Of a stretch of 64,000 bases of DNA, positions 1 through 47,895 are shown piece by piece. Both the position numbers and the translations under genes were made by a program. Source of the stretch: Cardinalis cardinalis (lineage: Eukaryota; Chordata; Aves; Passeriformes; Cardinalidae); the NCBI GenBank assembly GCA_014549065.1, contig JACDOX010000008.1, forward strand, positions 4,660,308 to 4,724,307, in the 5' to 3' direction. The stretch's first letter is position 1; each line of letters begins with the position of its first letter. Under the pieces are notes generated by a model that did not search any database, was not told the DNA's origin, and was given only the letters and a program-made list of their open reading frames with translations.

Positions 1-1691
1 TTTGTATGTGAGAAGTGGCTAGCAAAACAAGGCAGAAGCTTACACTGTTTCATCCTGCAAATAGCTTTATAATTCCTTAGTTTTATGATTTGGAAGCTTT
101 TGCACTATTGTCAAATCCAGGCATACCTGTGCTCTTAATTCTGAAGTCATATATTATGTTCTGAAAACAGCTCAAATGGGCATGATTCTTAAGCTGGCAA
201 ACCAAAGAGAAGTCTGTTGAAGTACCTAATATATAATCAAGAGGGAAAATGAAATACAGCTTTAGGATTTGGCAGACGAGCAAGAGACCTCCATTTGCCT
301 GACCGTGCTTTTGATCAAGAACGTGCTTTTTAAACTTGGTGTCTGCTAGAGGAACTTGCTTTGCTTTTCACAGTCCCCCTCAAACATGTAGCCTTTAGAA
401 AAGAGGCTGCATTACCTCTTCTCTGCTTTTGATTTGCCAGTGTAGTCCCATTGGAGGGAATGGTTCTGTTTTAAGGAAATTTGTGACTGTAAAAGCTCAG
501 CCCATGCACCTAAATAGAAATTTCCACTGAAATTTATTATTAGTGCCATGAATGTTATGCTGATTCTACCTTTTAAGAAATGAAGCTTTTAAAAAATTGT
601 CAAAAAAGGATCTGTTTTCTGACACAGCTTGCCTTAAATAGTATGATTTGTGTTTTTTAAATGCCTTTAGAAAGGGAGTGTTCCTGCTTGTTTTTTCATT
701 CGTATTTTTCTAGGAAGGAGAAGCTGGCTAAGCATAGTTAAGTACACTGATGATTTAAGGAGTGATGACAAAAATTTTATAAATCAAGACATTGAATGTT
801 AAACTTAGATGATTGTAGGGAAAAAGCCCCTCTAAACACTAAACATGTAGTTTTGACACTTGAAGGTGGCATGAGTATTGAGGTTTTACTCTTTGCCTTA
901 CGCATTGTGAAGCTTTTGCATTAAAGAACGTTTTAACAATTATAATGCCTTAGAATAAAGAGCAGTACATCAAGATGTTTCTTGGCCTGTTAGAAACTGG
1001 ATGAGACTATACAATATGTACTATAGTGTCTTATTAGCATTGAGTACTCTCCTTTAGGGTCTTTCATGGTTGTTAGTATTACTGTGATTTTCATGAGAAC
1101 TCTAAACACACTACAAAATAAGTAATAGTCAGTCATAAATAGTACTTGACTGTTTAGGACAGAGCTTTTTCTTTGGTTCCTTTCTGAGTGTATTTTGGAT
1201 TCAGTGAGTTTGAATTTGACTACTGGTGCATGAGTATGTTGCTTTGTCATGCAAAAAGAACCNTTCAGCGTGGATTTACGTGCAGATTAGCTGACTATAA
1301 GAAATGTGTTGTAATTTATTTAAATTAATAATTGGATTATTTTTGTAGTTATGTTGTCTATGTATCAGTTTACGTGTCTTCAAATTCGAAGTTTTCAGAG
1401 TAAATGGGATAATGTGCTTGGAAGATGCATTCTTTTGAAATAAGGCATATGCTGAAATGCCAAAGAGTTGTTGTATGCAAACTGTTATTGCTGCTAGTCC
1501 TATTCATGTGCTGTGATAAGGACAGAAAAAGTAAGTAGAAGCCTGTGACAGTGCTTAACGTGTAGTTCCTCAAAAGTGACACTAAAGAGTTCTAGCAATA
1601 TTCTTCAATGCAATTTTCAGTATATATACAGTGATTTGATATAAGGGAGTTTTTGTTAATCCTAACTTTCTTTTAGCTTTCTCTTCCTCAG
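1..1691 (+). other. PCNX1: PCNX1 intron (3' part), upstream of first visible exon
   Basis: AT-rich sequence ending in a pyrimidine tract and the CAG acceptor at 1,689-1,691. I see no exon, repeat family or RNA gene in it. The acceptor is phase 0, because the exon begins on a codon boundary. Confidence 0.7.
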
Positions 1692-37966
<36,275 letters not shown>

Positions 37967-38705
37967 ATCTCTGAGACTGAAACTTCCCCTTCTCCAATGA
38001 TTCAGAAGAGAGAGGGGTCCAGAAGAAGCAGCTCCCAGGACACGAAACTTTGGTCCGGTTGTAGGAAAGGACTTGAAACACAGATTTGTCTAAGTCCCTT
38101 CCCCCAAATAAACAAGTGTAAGAAATTTTTTTAAGTTGTTAGCTGCTGAAGAAACACTTGCATGAAGGATAGATTTGTTGAGACATATCTTTTGTTTATA
38201 AATTTTGTTATGCATTGCGTAATGCTTTAAATCAACAAACTTTTCAGTTCTAAGATCAGAGCACCTCATATTTTTCTAATTGTTTTGCCAAAAATTGCCA
38301 TGTCTTGTCACAGAGTGTGTGGAATTCATCCACCTTATTTTAATGAAATTGACTACAAACCTTCAGTTTGGTGAAACAGTGTAAGGGTTTCAGGTGTGNC
38401 AAGAAGAGACTGAACAGATGTATAGATTCTTATTCCTTATGAGCTAAACATTAATGAGAACTGCACTAATTTTTTTACAGCAATGCACTAAAAACAACCC
38501 TGAGATTGCTGAGAACATTTATTTATATATATAAATATAAGTATATAAAATACCATTATTTAAATTGCCTTTGGGATTAATCCCCTCCCTCTCCATATAC
38601 ATGTTGATGGTAAGGGCTGTGCCATGGGTTTGGTTCTATGTTCTGTATTTCGTACAAGTGCATTTGCTGCATCCTCTTCACAATAAATGGTAAAATAACA
38701 AATGT
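37967..38705 (+). other. PCNX1: PCNX1 3' UTR, proximal part
   Basis: The transcribed 3' tail begins after the stop. A poly(A) hexamer occurs at 38,107-38,112 and a better-placed one at 38,682-38,687, followed within about 60 bases by the GT-rich TTTATTGTGGTGGCAG. Mammalian PCNX1 has a 3' UTR of several kilobases, so transcripts may run further; a later AATAAA lies at 43,445-43,450. Confidence 0.65.
38682..38687 (+). terminator. PCNX1: Candidate polyadenylation signal AATAAA of PCNX1
   Basis: A canonical hexamer 716 bases after the stop codon, with a GT-rich downstream element near 38,745. The strength of use cannot be judged from sequence. Confidence 0.5.
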
Positions 38706-40304
38706 GTAGAAAAGCACCTGAGTATCCCTGTGCTACATCAGACTTTATTGTGGTGGCAGTGGTACCTCAAGCCTGTACAACACATCTAGCTTTAAAGAGG
38801 GCCCCAATATGACTTTCCATCTGTCTTCCCTTCACTAGCCATGGATACTTTGCCTCTTTACACCCAGAGCTGGCTGTGTTGTTTCATTGGCTCTTTTCTG
38901 GCAAACACAGTGGTTTTATTTTGTAGTGGGAGGTGCAGGTCCATGATTACTTCACAGATGCTTGAAGGTTTTTTTTTTTATTCTATCCAATTTAAAAAGA
39001 AAAAACAGTAACAACTTCCCAAACAAAAAAGGAACCCAACAAAACTTGACTTCTGCTTTCAATGATGTTTAATAGAAGGCACAGCCCTAAACTTGTATCA
39101 CTTTTACCACCTTGCCTTTTCTTTCCCTTTAGTCTTCATTCTTTTCTATGACTTGAATTTTATTTTCTGTGATTATATATTCTATGTAAGTGTAATTTGA
39201 GTATTTATAACTGTGAAGTTGAATTATTCATGTGTTACATATCTTAGGTTTTATTGTATTTTTTTAAAAGTGTGTATTCAGGGAAACAAGTAACTCAGAA
39301 CTATCATGGGAGTGTGAGAGGGAAACTGGTTTGTTCTTGACTTGCGGTTCCTATGACTCACTTTTCTTAATCCGTAAGAAAGAAATGTACCTGTTGTGAT
39401 TGTTTCCTGTTTCTGACCTGTAATTATATAGGACTCTGTGGGGAATTTGCATACAGTTCTAGCTTTTGGGAGCAGCCATCTTCTTCCCAGTCACCTCCAC
39501 TTCTTTATATGTATTGTAATTAGAAGAGACTTCTGATGTACCACAGAGGTTATTATAATTAGTTCTCTGACTTTAGAGAAACATTGTCCATTATGTACCT
39601 AATGCAAGAGTGAAATTACATGGCATAAGAAAAAAGGAAGAAGCGGCTACCTAAGAAACACTGGTATTCCAGCTCAAGTCACTGTATGCAACTGGCCATG
39701 AAAGGGTAAGTCTGTGTGCCTGGTAGCTACTCAATTCCAGCTTCTGTTCCCAGTGAATGATACTGGGACCTTGCTTGCATCATAGACTATGCAAACTTGT
39801 CCTTAAAATGCTGTGCATCTTAAAGTTGCATATTACTTTTCACTTTATTCATACATGGTCCCATTTAATCATGGTATAAATGCACAGATCTGCCACCCTT
39901 GAAACTATGTAGAACATCAAAATTACTTGTCATATGTATCATGTTATAGAGTAGTTGACTTAATCTCCTGCATTTATGAAAATTTACTACAGAAGATGAA
40001 ACTTCTNTAGCGGTCTGGTAATGCTGCTATCAGGAATGAAGAAAATGTGTAGGTTTTGAATTGAAGACTTTTTAGTGAAGATTTTATTCTATGTCCTTCT
40101 CTTCAGGTAAATACCTTTAATTAATTAATACAGGTTTTCTGTATCAGTAGGAACATTGCTTCATTTAAAAGGGAGACATTTGTTTGAAAATAAGCCCCTA
40201 TTTGACATTAGTTGCACAGGGTTGGGTTTTTTTTTCCCTTGGACTGAAGCCTTGAGGTAAACAAATGACTGAAAACCAAAATATATAGGTTAGATTTTTT
40301 GGTG

Positions 40305-40330
40305 TTTTTTTTTTTTTTTTTTTTTTGTTT

Positions 40331-40363
<33 letters not shown>
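40305..40363. repeat. Poly(T) tract of about 59 bases
   Basis: T22, G, T3, G, T32. On the minus strand it would be a poly(A) tail, but no retrocopy is recognised to its right: the sequence there (CTGAAAGAACTTTCAG, a 7-bp stem) gives no known gene. Confidence 0.9.
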
Positions 40364-40367
<4 letters not shown>

Positions 40368-40888
40368 CTGACTGAAAGAACTTTCAGTATGTTAACCCTG
40401 ACTGAACAATCTCACTCTCTTTGGGGCAAGGTAAGGACAATGTCCATTACTGGTAAAAGATGTGATAGGAATTAATGGCTTGTTAATATAGAAATTTTAG
40501 TGCATATGTGTACCTGCCTGGAATTGGATTGGCAAACAGCAGATAGGGAAAGAGAGAGACTTTTTTTTAAGGGCAAAGAGGATTAATGAATATTTCTTTT
40601 TTTTTATAAAACATAAGGCTTTTGGTATGTTGACTTCAGGAGATGGATTTCAATGTGCACAGCTAACAGGTTAACATTTCCTTTCAGGTACTCAGCTAAC
40701 ATCTTTTGTGAAGCCATTCACATAGTGCTCATACCTATTTCAGGTCTGCTCAACAGAAGCCGCCTAGTTGAAATTTCACTCTTCCATAAGGCCTTGGAAA
40801 ATTAACTCTAAAGATTTTCCTAAACTCATTAAGATTCATATGATTGTATGTTGGTTTGTACAGAGTTTATCTTTGGTTTCTACTGTGG

Positions 40889-40956
40889 AAGTGACACAAA
40901 TGTTTTTCTTCTTTTGTGTCACTGTGCAAGTGACACAAAAATATTTTTCTTCTAAC
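40889..40956. repeat. AGTGACACAAA inverted and direct repeat cluster
   Basis: AGTGACACAAA (40,890-40,900), its exact reverse complement TTTGTGTCACT (40,913-40,923), and a second direct copy from 40,929, each direct copy followed by a TTTTTCTTCT-like tail. It lies immediately left of the CR1 3' end. Confidence 0.8.
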
Positions 40957-40957
40957 T

Positions 40958-41580
40958 CAGAATCACACAGAATTAACTAGGTTGAAAATGACCTTTGAGG
41001 TCATAGAGTCCAACCTATGACTGAACACCACTTTGTCAACTACTAGACCATGGTACGTACAGAGTGCCACATCCAGTCTTTTAAATACCTCCAGGGATGG
41101 TGACTCCACCACCTCCCTGGGCAGCCCATTGCAATGCCCAATCATTCTTTCTGTGAAGAATTTCTTTCTAATGCCCAGCCTAAACTTCCCCTGGCACAGC
41201 TTAAAGACAGGGTCTTCTTGTCCTGGCACTGGTTACGTGGGAGAAGAGATCAATCCCCACCTGGCTACACCCTCCATTCAGGGAGTTGAGAGTGGTAGGG
41301 TTTGCCCCGCACCTGCTCTTCTCCAGGCTGCACAACCCCAGCTCCCTCAGCCTCCTCGTAGGATTTGTACTCCAGACCCTTCACCAGCCTTGTTGCTCTT
41401 GTCTGGATGTATTTGAGCATCTCAGTGTCCTTCCTAAACTGGGGGCCCAGAACAGGACACAGCACTCAAGGTGGGACCTAATCTTCCTGAGTGCAGGGGG
41501 ATGATCTCAACCCTGGTCCTGCTGGCCGCACGAGCCCAGGATACCATTGGCCTTCTTGGTCATGTGGGCACACCTCCCCC
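40958..41580 (-). mobile_element. CR1 LINE fragment, antisense (3' part)
   Basis: Read on the minus strand it is the 3' part of a CR1 non-LTR retrotransposon: the end of the reverse-transcriptase ORF, then the 3' UTR ending near 40,958 (GGTTGGAC..., TGTGATTCT-like terminus). Diagnostic plus-strand text includes CACCACCTCCCTGGGCAGCC, CTTCTCCAGGCTGCACAACC and GGGGCCCAGAACAGGACACA. The 5' end is truncated, as is usual for CR1. Frames are broken by small indels, so it is not active. Confidence 0.93.
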
Positions 41581-44500
41581 CAGGATAGACCTGTCTGTGG
41601 AAACTTCTGTTCTAGATAGAAGTTACTTCATCTTTTATTTTCTTGGCCTTTGTCTTGATGTGTAATATTTTTCTGCTGTTGTAAGGGTAGAAAAGATGGG
41701 TATTTTCAGATTAGTCCTGTCAGTCCAAATTGAACCTTACCATAGAGCAGAATTTTTTAGGTCTTTCTAGACTTTTATGAAAACCCTTACAGATGCTTGC
41801 TTTTACGCTGTCCTCTTGCATTGTGATATTCTCTTGCCATAAGAACATTCCAGTTAAGTCCTACTGTTATAGCTTCCAGGTAGACTCCAACCTATTTTCT
41901 TTCTTAGATTTCTTTGGAGGTTGAATCTATGTGTACATATGTAAGGACTTCTCCCGAAAACATTCAGTTGCAGAAAAGGGCTTGAAAACCCCGTTAAGCA
42001 GATAATGTCATTAGTAAAAATGGCTACTACATTATGTTTTAAAACCTTTTCTCATTTCACTTTTCTGTGAAACCTTTAAAATGTTCTGATTAAAAAAACC
42101 AAAAACCTAGAACTGTGTATGTGGCACCACTGATGACACCTAGACTTCTGTGCTACTTGCAGTGGATGATACTAGTGCTGGATTCTGGGGATCTCTCTTA
42201 TGATCCAGCATGTGTGAAATGGTTTCAGAGTTTGGGGAAGATGATGGTAATGATTATTTCTTGAGGTAATTCCATGTAGGGTGGATGGTCCTACAGCCAC
42301 TTTGCATGGGACATCTGGCATGTTTCTGAGTGGTGGTGTCAGTTTTCCAGTCAGGAGTCATCACCAGTCGTTCCTCATCCCATGGTCAGAATGCCTTTGG
42401 GAACTGAAGAACTCTTTGAGAAACCTTGATGACTGGTGAGATGAAGACATGGCACAGGTTTATGCCTTTGGCAAGAGGCTATAAAGCTTTGTCTGGATTT
42501 GGGCAAGGGGGGGAAGAGATGCCTTATGATTGATTCAGCCTTCTCTGATAATGCACACACCACCATGCAACCTAGGAGTATAGGTAACAAAGACACTGCT
42601 TTGAAGACCTTTCTCGATTACAGAACTCTCAATTCACAAAATGGAGCTGGATAAATTGCATTTCTTACCATTAACAATATTATTCAACTTATATTGGATT
42701 TGGGGTTGTACCACCACAGGTTTTATGTACTTAATTTTATTAAGGAATTTTATACCTATTATATAGGCATCTATTCTTTTCCTGTCTGGCTTGCTATTTG
42801 ATATTCTAATGCAGTACATTCAGTGGCACTGGACTCTTTCAGAAATTATACTGGTAATTCCTGGTGCCTTAGTAAAAAAGTGGGTACATAACACCTTGGT
42901 GGAAGGTAAAGCATGTGACTTGTTTCACCCCAGCATGATATGCATATTTCTAAAAAGGTGATTAAGATGGCTGCCCCAAAAGATATTGGGAGTATACCTA
43001 CATCACTTGGTCATGAACATTTGAATATGAGCAATTTTTATGACTTCTGGTATGTACAGTTTGAGTAGATAAGCCCAGTACACTTAGGCCACAACTTTGA
43101 GAGATGGCAATCAAATGGCTGGATATGTAACTTCTTACACAGATGCCCTTGAAATCCTGACAATAGCTGCTGGTTAGGAAATGGAGAAGGGAGTAGAGCA
43201 TAAATAAGAGGATGGCTTTGGTTTTTAATGGACAATGAAAATATATATTGCCTCTACCAGCAAAAGCTTACCTTGCCAGGGATAGGGATATATGTACCTG
43301 CGTGTCTGTGAGTGTGTATGTGTCTGCGTGTGTTATTGGAAACAGCCTGTAAATATTGTAGCTGTTCAAAATGGAAAAGGCAGAGAGTTTTTTTGCAACA
43401 TGTTGCAGCAAAAGGACAGTATTGACAGTGGAGAAACACTGAGAAATAAAAGAACCTTTTTTCACTTGTTGTCATTTATTGCACGATTACATTCTCTTAA
43501 GATGTCATTTTCACAAATTCCCTATAAGGACTGTTTAAAGTTTACTCAAATAATCTTCTAATGGAGAATTCTCTTGTTTAAAAATTGTCTTTTGTAGCTA
43601 TGCAAAGAATAACCTTACCTATTGCTGTTTTACTGCCAGCATCATCCCTGTTTTCATGTTTTTGCATAACTAAGTGGCACATGCCCTCTCTTCTACAGTT
43701 AAAATGTTTTGTCTTTGTTGAAGCATTTTCTCTATTAGTTATTTCCCTTCTCTTGAATGTTTTTCAAAAGCCAGAACACTCTTTGTACTGTCTTTGTCCT
43801 CAGTAGTTTTTCATTCATCATACTGTGCTGGGAAACACCTTACCTAATGTGGTTTAATTAGTCATTTCTAATTTTCTGCCATCCTGGATCTGATAGCCAG
43901 GTGTGGCATTGGGTGGAGTCCTCCTGATGACTGTATTTGCATGAAACAATTTTGATACAGTGATGCTAGTTTAAAAATAGTCAGCTGCTGTCTGTCCATT
44001 CTTTCAAATAGTTCACCCTCCTACAGAGACAACATTATCTTGCACCTTACAGTTTAAAAGATCACTTCGAACAATGATGATTGGAGAACTCTGTGTCTTT
44101 AAAGATTGGATGTTTCCTTTGTATAAAACCTAAACAAACATCTGCAACTTCTGCTTGCTTGTGACACTTGACCCGTAGCTGAGTGAGAGAGAAGAACATA
44201 AATAGATCAAGTGTTCCTAAGGAAAAACAACTTGTATTTTTTAATGTGAGCAAGTGAGTCTCAGTGAAAAGATTAGAGGTTCTGTAACTGCTGTGTTTTT
44301 AAGAGGCAGCTGAGCTTTCAGCTGACAATATCAAAAAAGGAGGAGCAGCACTTCCAGACTGCTGTAGGGCTGGCAAAGGGCAAGATTGTTCCTGTAGTCC
44401 ACCGTTTCTTGCTGTTGGTGTCAGCAGACAGCCTGCAACTAGTAAAAATTCGGCAACTGGAGCCCTAGTTAGTGGTTGGAGGCTATTTCTTAGGGTGGTT

Positions 44501-44800
44501 TGGCCTGAGAGAAATCCAGTTCACTTACTCCAAGACAAGGTATCCCTGTGAGCCTATCAAGGACCTCGGAGCGGTGTCTTTGCTTCTACAACACCCACCT
44601 GGTCTGGGTGGCTGGAATGTCCATTGCATGGCTTCCTTGTATTGCCAAAGATGGTCCTCTATCCTATTTTTACCCGGACTTTCTATGACCCATAATTCTC
44701 GTGTAGAAAGATGGTGCTTGGGTAGTGGCACTATATAGGTCTTCTTGGTTGAATCAGTTTATGTGGATTTTCCTCTGTTCATCAGGACAGATGGTTTGCG
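41581..44800. other. Intergenic: no gene recognised
   Basis: AT-rich sequence with no protein similarity or known repeat. A (TG)-rich imperfect microsatellite lies at about 43,295-43,335 and an AATAAA at 43,445-43,450, which could serve a long PCNX1 3' UTR. Confidence 0.6.
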
Positions 44801-44930
44801 TTTCTCTCCGAGCTCATGGGGCAGAACACCGTGTCTTGGTAGAGCGCTGCTGCTGGGGAGGCGCGCCGAGCTGCTGGTGCGAACCCGCGGCAGCCGAGCG
44901 CTGCTCTGCCGCCTTGGGGCTGCTCCTGCG

Positions 44931-45066
44931 GGGGCCGTGCCGTGCCCGTGGGGGCCGTGCCGTGCCCGTGGGGGCCGTGCCGTGCCCGTGGGGGCCGTGC
45001 CGTGCCCGTGGGGGCCGTGCCGTGTCCCGGGGGTTGTGCCGTGTCCCGGGGCTGTGCCGTGCCGCG
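44931..45066. repeat. 20-bp GC minisatellite inside the CpG island
   Basis: The unit GGGGCCGTGCCGTGCCCGTG is repeated four times exactly (44,931-45,010), followed by diverged units to about 45,066. Because 20 is not divisible by 3, all three plus-strand frames read the same 20-residue cycle in turn. Confidence 0.92.
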
Positions 45067-45104
45067 GAAACCGGCCCGGCCGGGTCACGGCGGGGCAGCC
45101 GCGG

Positions 45105-45119
45105 CCGGCAGGGGGCGCC
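45105..45119 (+). promoter_or_regulatory. CTCF-like motif
   Basis: CCGGCAGGGGGCGCC matches the CTCF core (CCNNCAGGGGGCGCC). It lies within the CpG island between PCNX1 and the next gene, where an insulator is plausible. Confidence 0.45.
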
Positions 45120-45129
45120 GGAGGCCGGC

Positions 45130-45152
45130 GGGCCCGGGGTGAGGGAGCGGGG
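45130..45152 (+). other. G-quadruplex motif
   Basis: Four G runs (GGG, GGGG, GGG, GGGG) separated by three 3-base loops (CCC, TGA, AGC) fit the canonical stable G-quadruplex pattern. Confidence 0.7.
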
Positions 45153-45400
45153 CCGGCGGGCGCTGGGCCTGTGCGGGCAGCGGGCGCCTTCGGAGCCGTT
45201 CCTGCCTTTCCGGCCGCTCCTCTGCTCCGGCCTGGCCTTGGGGTTGTGCTCCCAAAGATGCCGCTTCCATTCCTCCCCTCACCGCAGCATCCGTCTGTTC
45301 CCGCTAAAGCGACCCGTGAGTCTGCGCTGCTGGGCCGCCCCGGGAGCCTGTGCGGCCCCGTGTCCTTCTCTCTGCACAGGAGGGAGCGATGGATGAATTA

Positions 45401-47597
45401 ATTTGTCTGTTTGATTTTTTTTCTCTTTTGCATTATTTCATAATGTCTATTAAGATATTGCAAAGAAAGGAAGACACCCACCCATCTAATTAATTTTCTT
45501 TCACGTCAGTAATCCCATGACTGGGGGTAAGAAGAGGGGAACAAATAGCAAGAAAGACAAAGATATTGGGGAAAACATAGATCAAGAAAGGGAAAGACCA
45601 CTTTTGACTCTCCAGAAGCTGAAGGAAATGGAGGAGGCAGACCTAATATAATTTTTCAGCCTCTTTCTAGTAATCACNATATTTCAAAGTGAACCAAAGG
45701 TGAATTCCTCAAAAGTGCAAATTAATTTTTATTGTAATTTTGATTTAGCAGATATCAGTCTTAGAAACTACTAAAAAAAGTTATAATGGGCAGCTTTCTT
45801 TTACTCAATGTATTGTATATATTATGGTGCATTGTCACACTCTGGTAAAATTACAAATTACACTTTGGTTTAAAGGGCACAGTGTTCTTACCCCTTTGTG
45901 ATGCTGGGAATGAAATAGCTGCTGGTTCCACTTGTGGTTCTTAGGAATGCTTGTCTAAATCCTGCAACCCAAATAAGTATCCATACTGCAATTGCAGTAG
46001 AAATGTCAGCTGATGAGGCTCTGAGTAGCCTCTCCTGCTTGTTTGGACCCCACATCCGTTCTGCTGTGACAGGCGTTACAGAATGGCTCAGAGCAGTTGT
46101 ACTGTGACCTGGCACAGCATTCAGTGTCTCTTTTTTACTTCAGCTGTGGAAATAAATGCCTGGGACCTGGGCACTTGTGATGCTCTCCTGCAAGCCTACC
46201 TGTGCTGTCTCATGCAGGTGCCAGACAAGGCAGGCAGGAGATTGTTGCCAGGAAGTCAATGCTGTCTTTGTAGAAAACAATTTTTACCTTGCTAGTGGAG
46301 CACATTTTACCTGTCCCAGCAGTGGCTGACAGGGACAGAGAGACCTTAGTGATGTTCCCCAGCAACAGGAACTGTTCCAGCCCTCCTCCTTTTCTCATCG
46401 TGGGAGTATCAGAGGTTTGGAACAGACCAGCTCCCCCTCCCCGCACTGTCATTGCTATGGTACATTAACTTTTTCTCTCTTGTACCGTTTGTGTTTGCCA
46501 GCACCTGGAGCAGTCAGCCCTCTGTGCTCCCTGACTTCCTCTGAGGGAGAAAGCCAGTGCCCTTTGCATCCTCTGTCTTTGCTGGCACATTTGCAAGTTC
46601 TGCCCGTCGCTCAGAGGTGTGGAAAGCAAAACTGGTAGCTCGTCCCTCTGCAGGCAGCAAGACAGCAGCTGTCTCTGGAAGAAACAGTGCTCAGATATAT
46701 TTAGGGCAGTTATGTACCATAGCTTCGTGCTTCTTGTCATCCCTAGTTTTTGGTGCTAGTGGACAGTTTAGGTCCATCAGTGTTGTGTACATCTACAGTG
46801 AGACTGGGCTTGTTTCATCCCCTTGATCTGCAAAGGCCTCCCTCCCAAGCTCTCTTTCCCAGCCATGGTAGAGTCTGGAGCTTCTATTTCTTACCTTCTC
46901 AGGATCTTTCCTATGAATAACAAGATAACATCCTTGCTGCACCTTGGTTTTAGTGCTCTTCACTTACCTTTGCCTAAGACTTGGAAACCTCTGGGTCGTA
47001 GCTTCCTGCAGCACTCTTGTCTTTTGTCACTGAATCTATGAAAATTATTCTTGACTGTGGCCTGGGTGATCTGCTTTCCTGGTACCTTACATGAGTTTAA
47101 AAAAAAAAAAAGATATTTGGAAAATGCCTCGAACTTCAAGGTAGTTAGTTGCTGTCAGGGAAGTACCTGGTACAGCTCACAGCCACCCAGGGAGCCTGCT
47201 GCTGTCCCACCCCTCTGCTCCACATGCTGTATGCACCTCCCCCTGCACCCCTCTGCTTGGCCTGCCTATCAACACACTTGACCACAGTGCCTGCCAGCCC
47301 ATTTTCCTGCTGCCAGCTCACAGGGAGCCATGTCTGAGGTCTGAGACATCCTTGTTTTTCAGTTTGGCATGATGCAGAATGCATTAGGATCAAAGAAGCC
47401 AGCACCTGTGAGAAGAGACAGCCCTAACATCTTATGAAAGTGTCTCTACTGGTGATATTTGAGTCAAGTGGGCACCCTGTGCGTGGGCAGGTCTTCCATC
47501 TGTTGTGTGGAGCCTCCAGCCCAGGTAAGGATTAGATGCCACCTGAGAGCTTGCACCTAGATAACTTAACTTGTACTGGTTGGGTACCAGTGTGGGG
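45401..47597. other. Intergenic: no gene recognised
   Basis: Composition falls back to moderate G+C. Many short open frames occur on both strands (for example 46,083-46,295 and 46,417-46,638) but none resembles a known protein. Confidence 0.55.
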
Positions 47598-47895
47598 TAG
47601 GATCATAGGATGGCTTGGCTTGGAAAGGACCTTCAGAGATTATCTAATCCAACACCCCTTCCACAAGGCCAGGTTGCTCAGAGCCCTGTCCAGCCTGGCA
47701 CTGAACAGTGTCAGGGACGGGGCATCTGCAACTTCTCTAGGCAACCTGTTCCCACCCTCACCACCCTCATCATAAAGAATTTCTTCCTAATATCTCATCT
47801 AAGCCTATCGTTCTTTAGCTTAAAATTGCTGCTCTTCCTCCATTCACTAGGGGCCTTGTAAAAATGTCTCTGTCTTTCTCATAAGCCCCTTAATA
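47598..47895 (-). mobile_element. CR1 LINE fragment, antisense (3' UTR end)
   Basis: About 300 bases of CR1 3' end. Plus-strand landmarks are ATCATAGGATGGCTTGGCTT, the tract AGCCCTGTCCAGCCTGGC and AAAGAATTTCTTCCTAATAT. It is a different, older-looking subfamily from the copy at 41 kb. Confidence 0.9.

Larger units (their letters stand above)
38706..40957. other. Downstream of PCNX1: no gene recognised
   Basis: AT-rich sequence that may still be distal 3' UTR. It contains the poly(T) tract at 40,305-40,363 and a small inverted/direct repeat cluster at 40,890-40,955. Confidence 0.6.
44800..45400. promoter_or_regulatory. CpG island, candidate promoter
   Basis: An abrupt 600-base block of very high G+C and dense CpG (GCGCGCCGAGC, CCGCGGAAACC, GCGGCCGGC), in otherwise AT-rich DNA, about 7 kb downstream of the PCNX1 stop codon. 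Such islands usually mark a promoter. No TATA box or coding exon with known similarity is evident, so the transcript could be a non-coding RNA or an untranslated first exon of the next gene. Overlapping long open frames exist only because stop codons are rare in this composition. Confidence 0.7.

Noticed and set aside
41033..41504. ORFs of 72-127 codons near 41 kb
   Set aside because: They are frames of the antisense CR1 fragment.
44725..45401. Two overlapping plus-strand ORFs of about 220 codons in the CpG island
   Set aside because: They are open only because GC-rich DNA has few stops and the 20-bp repeat is open in every frame. There is no known domain, and the antisense strand is also open (44,759-45,088).
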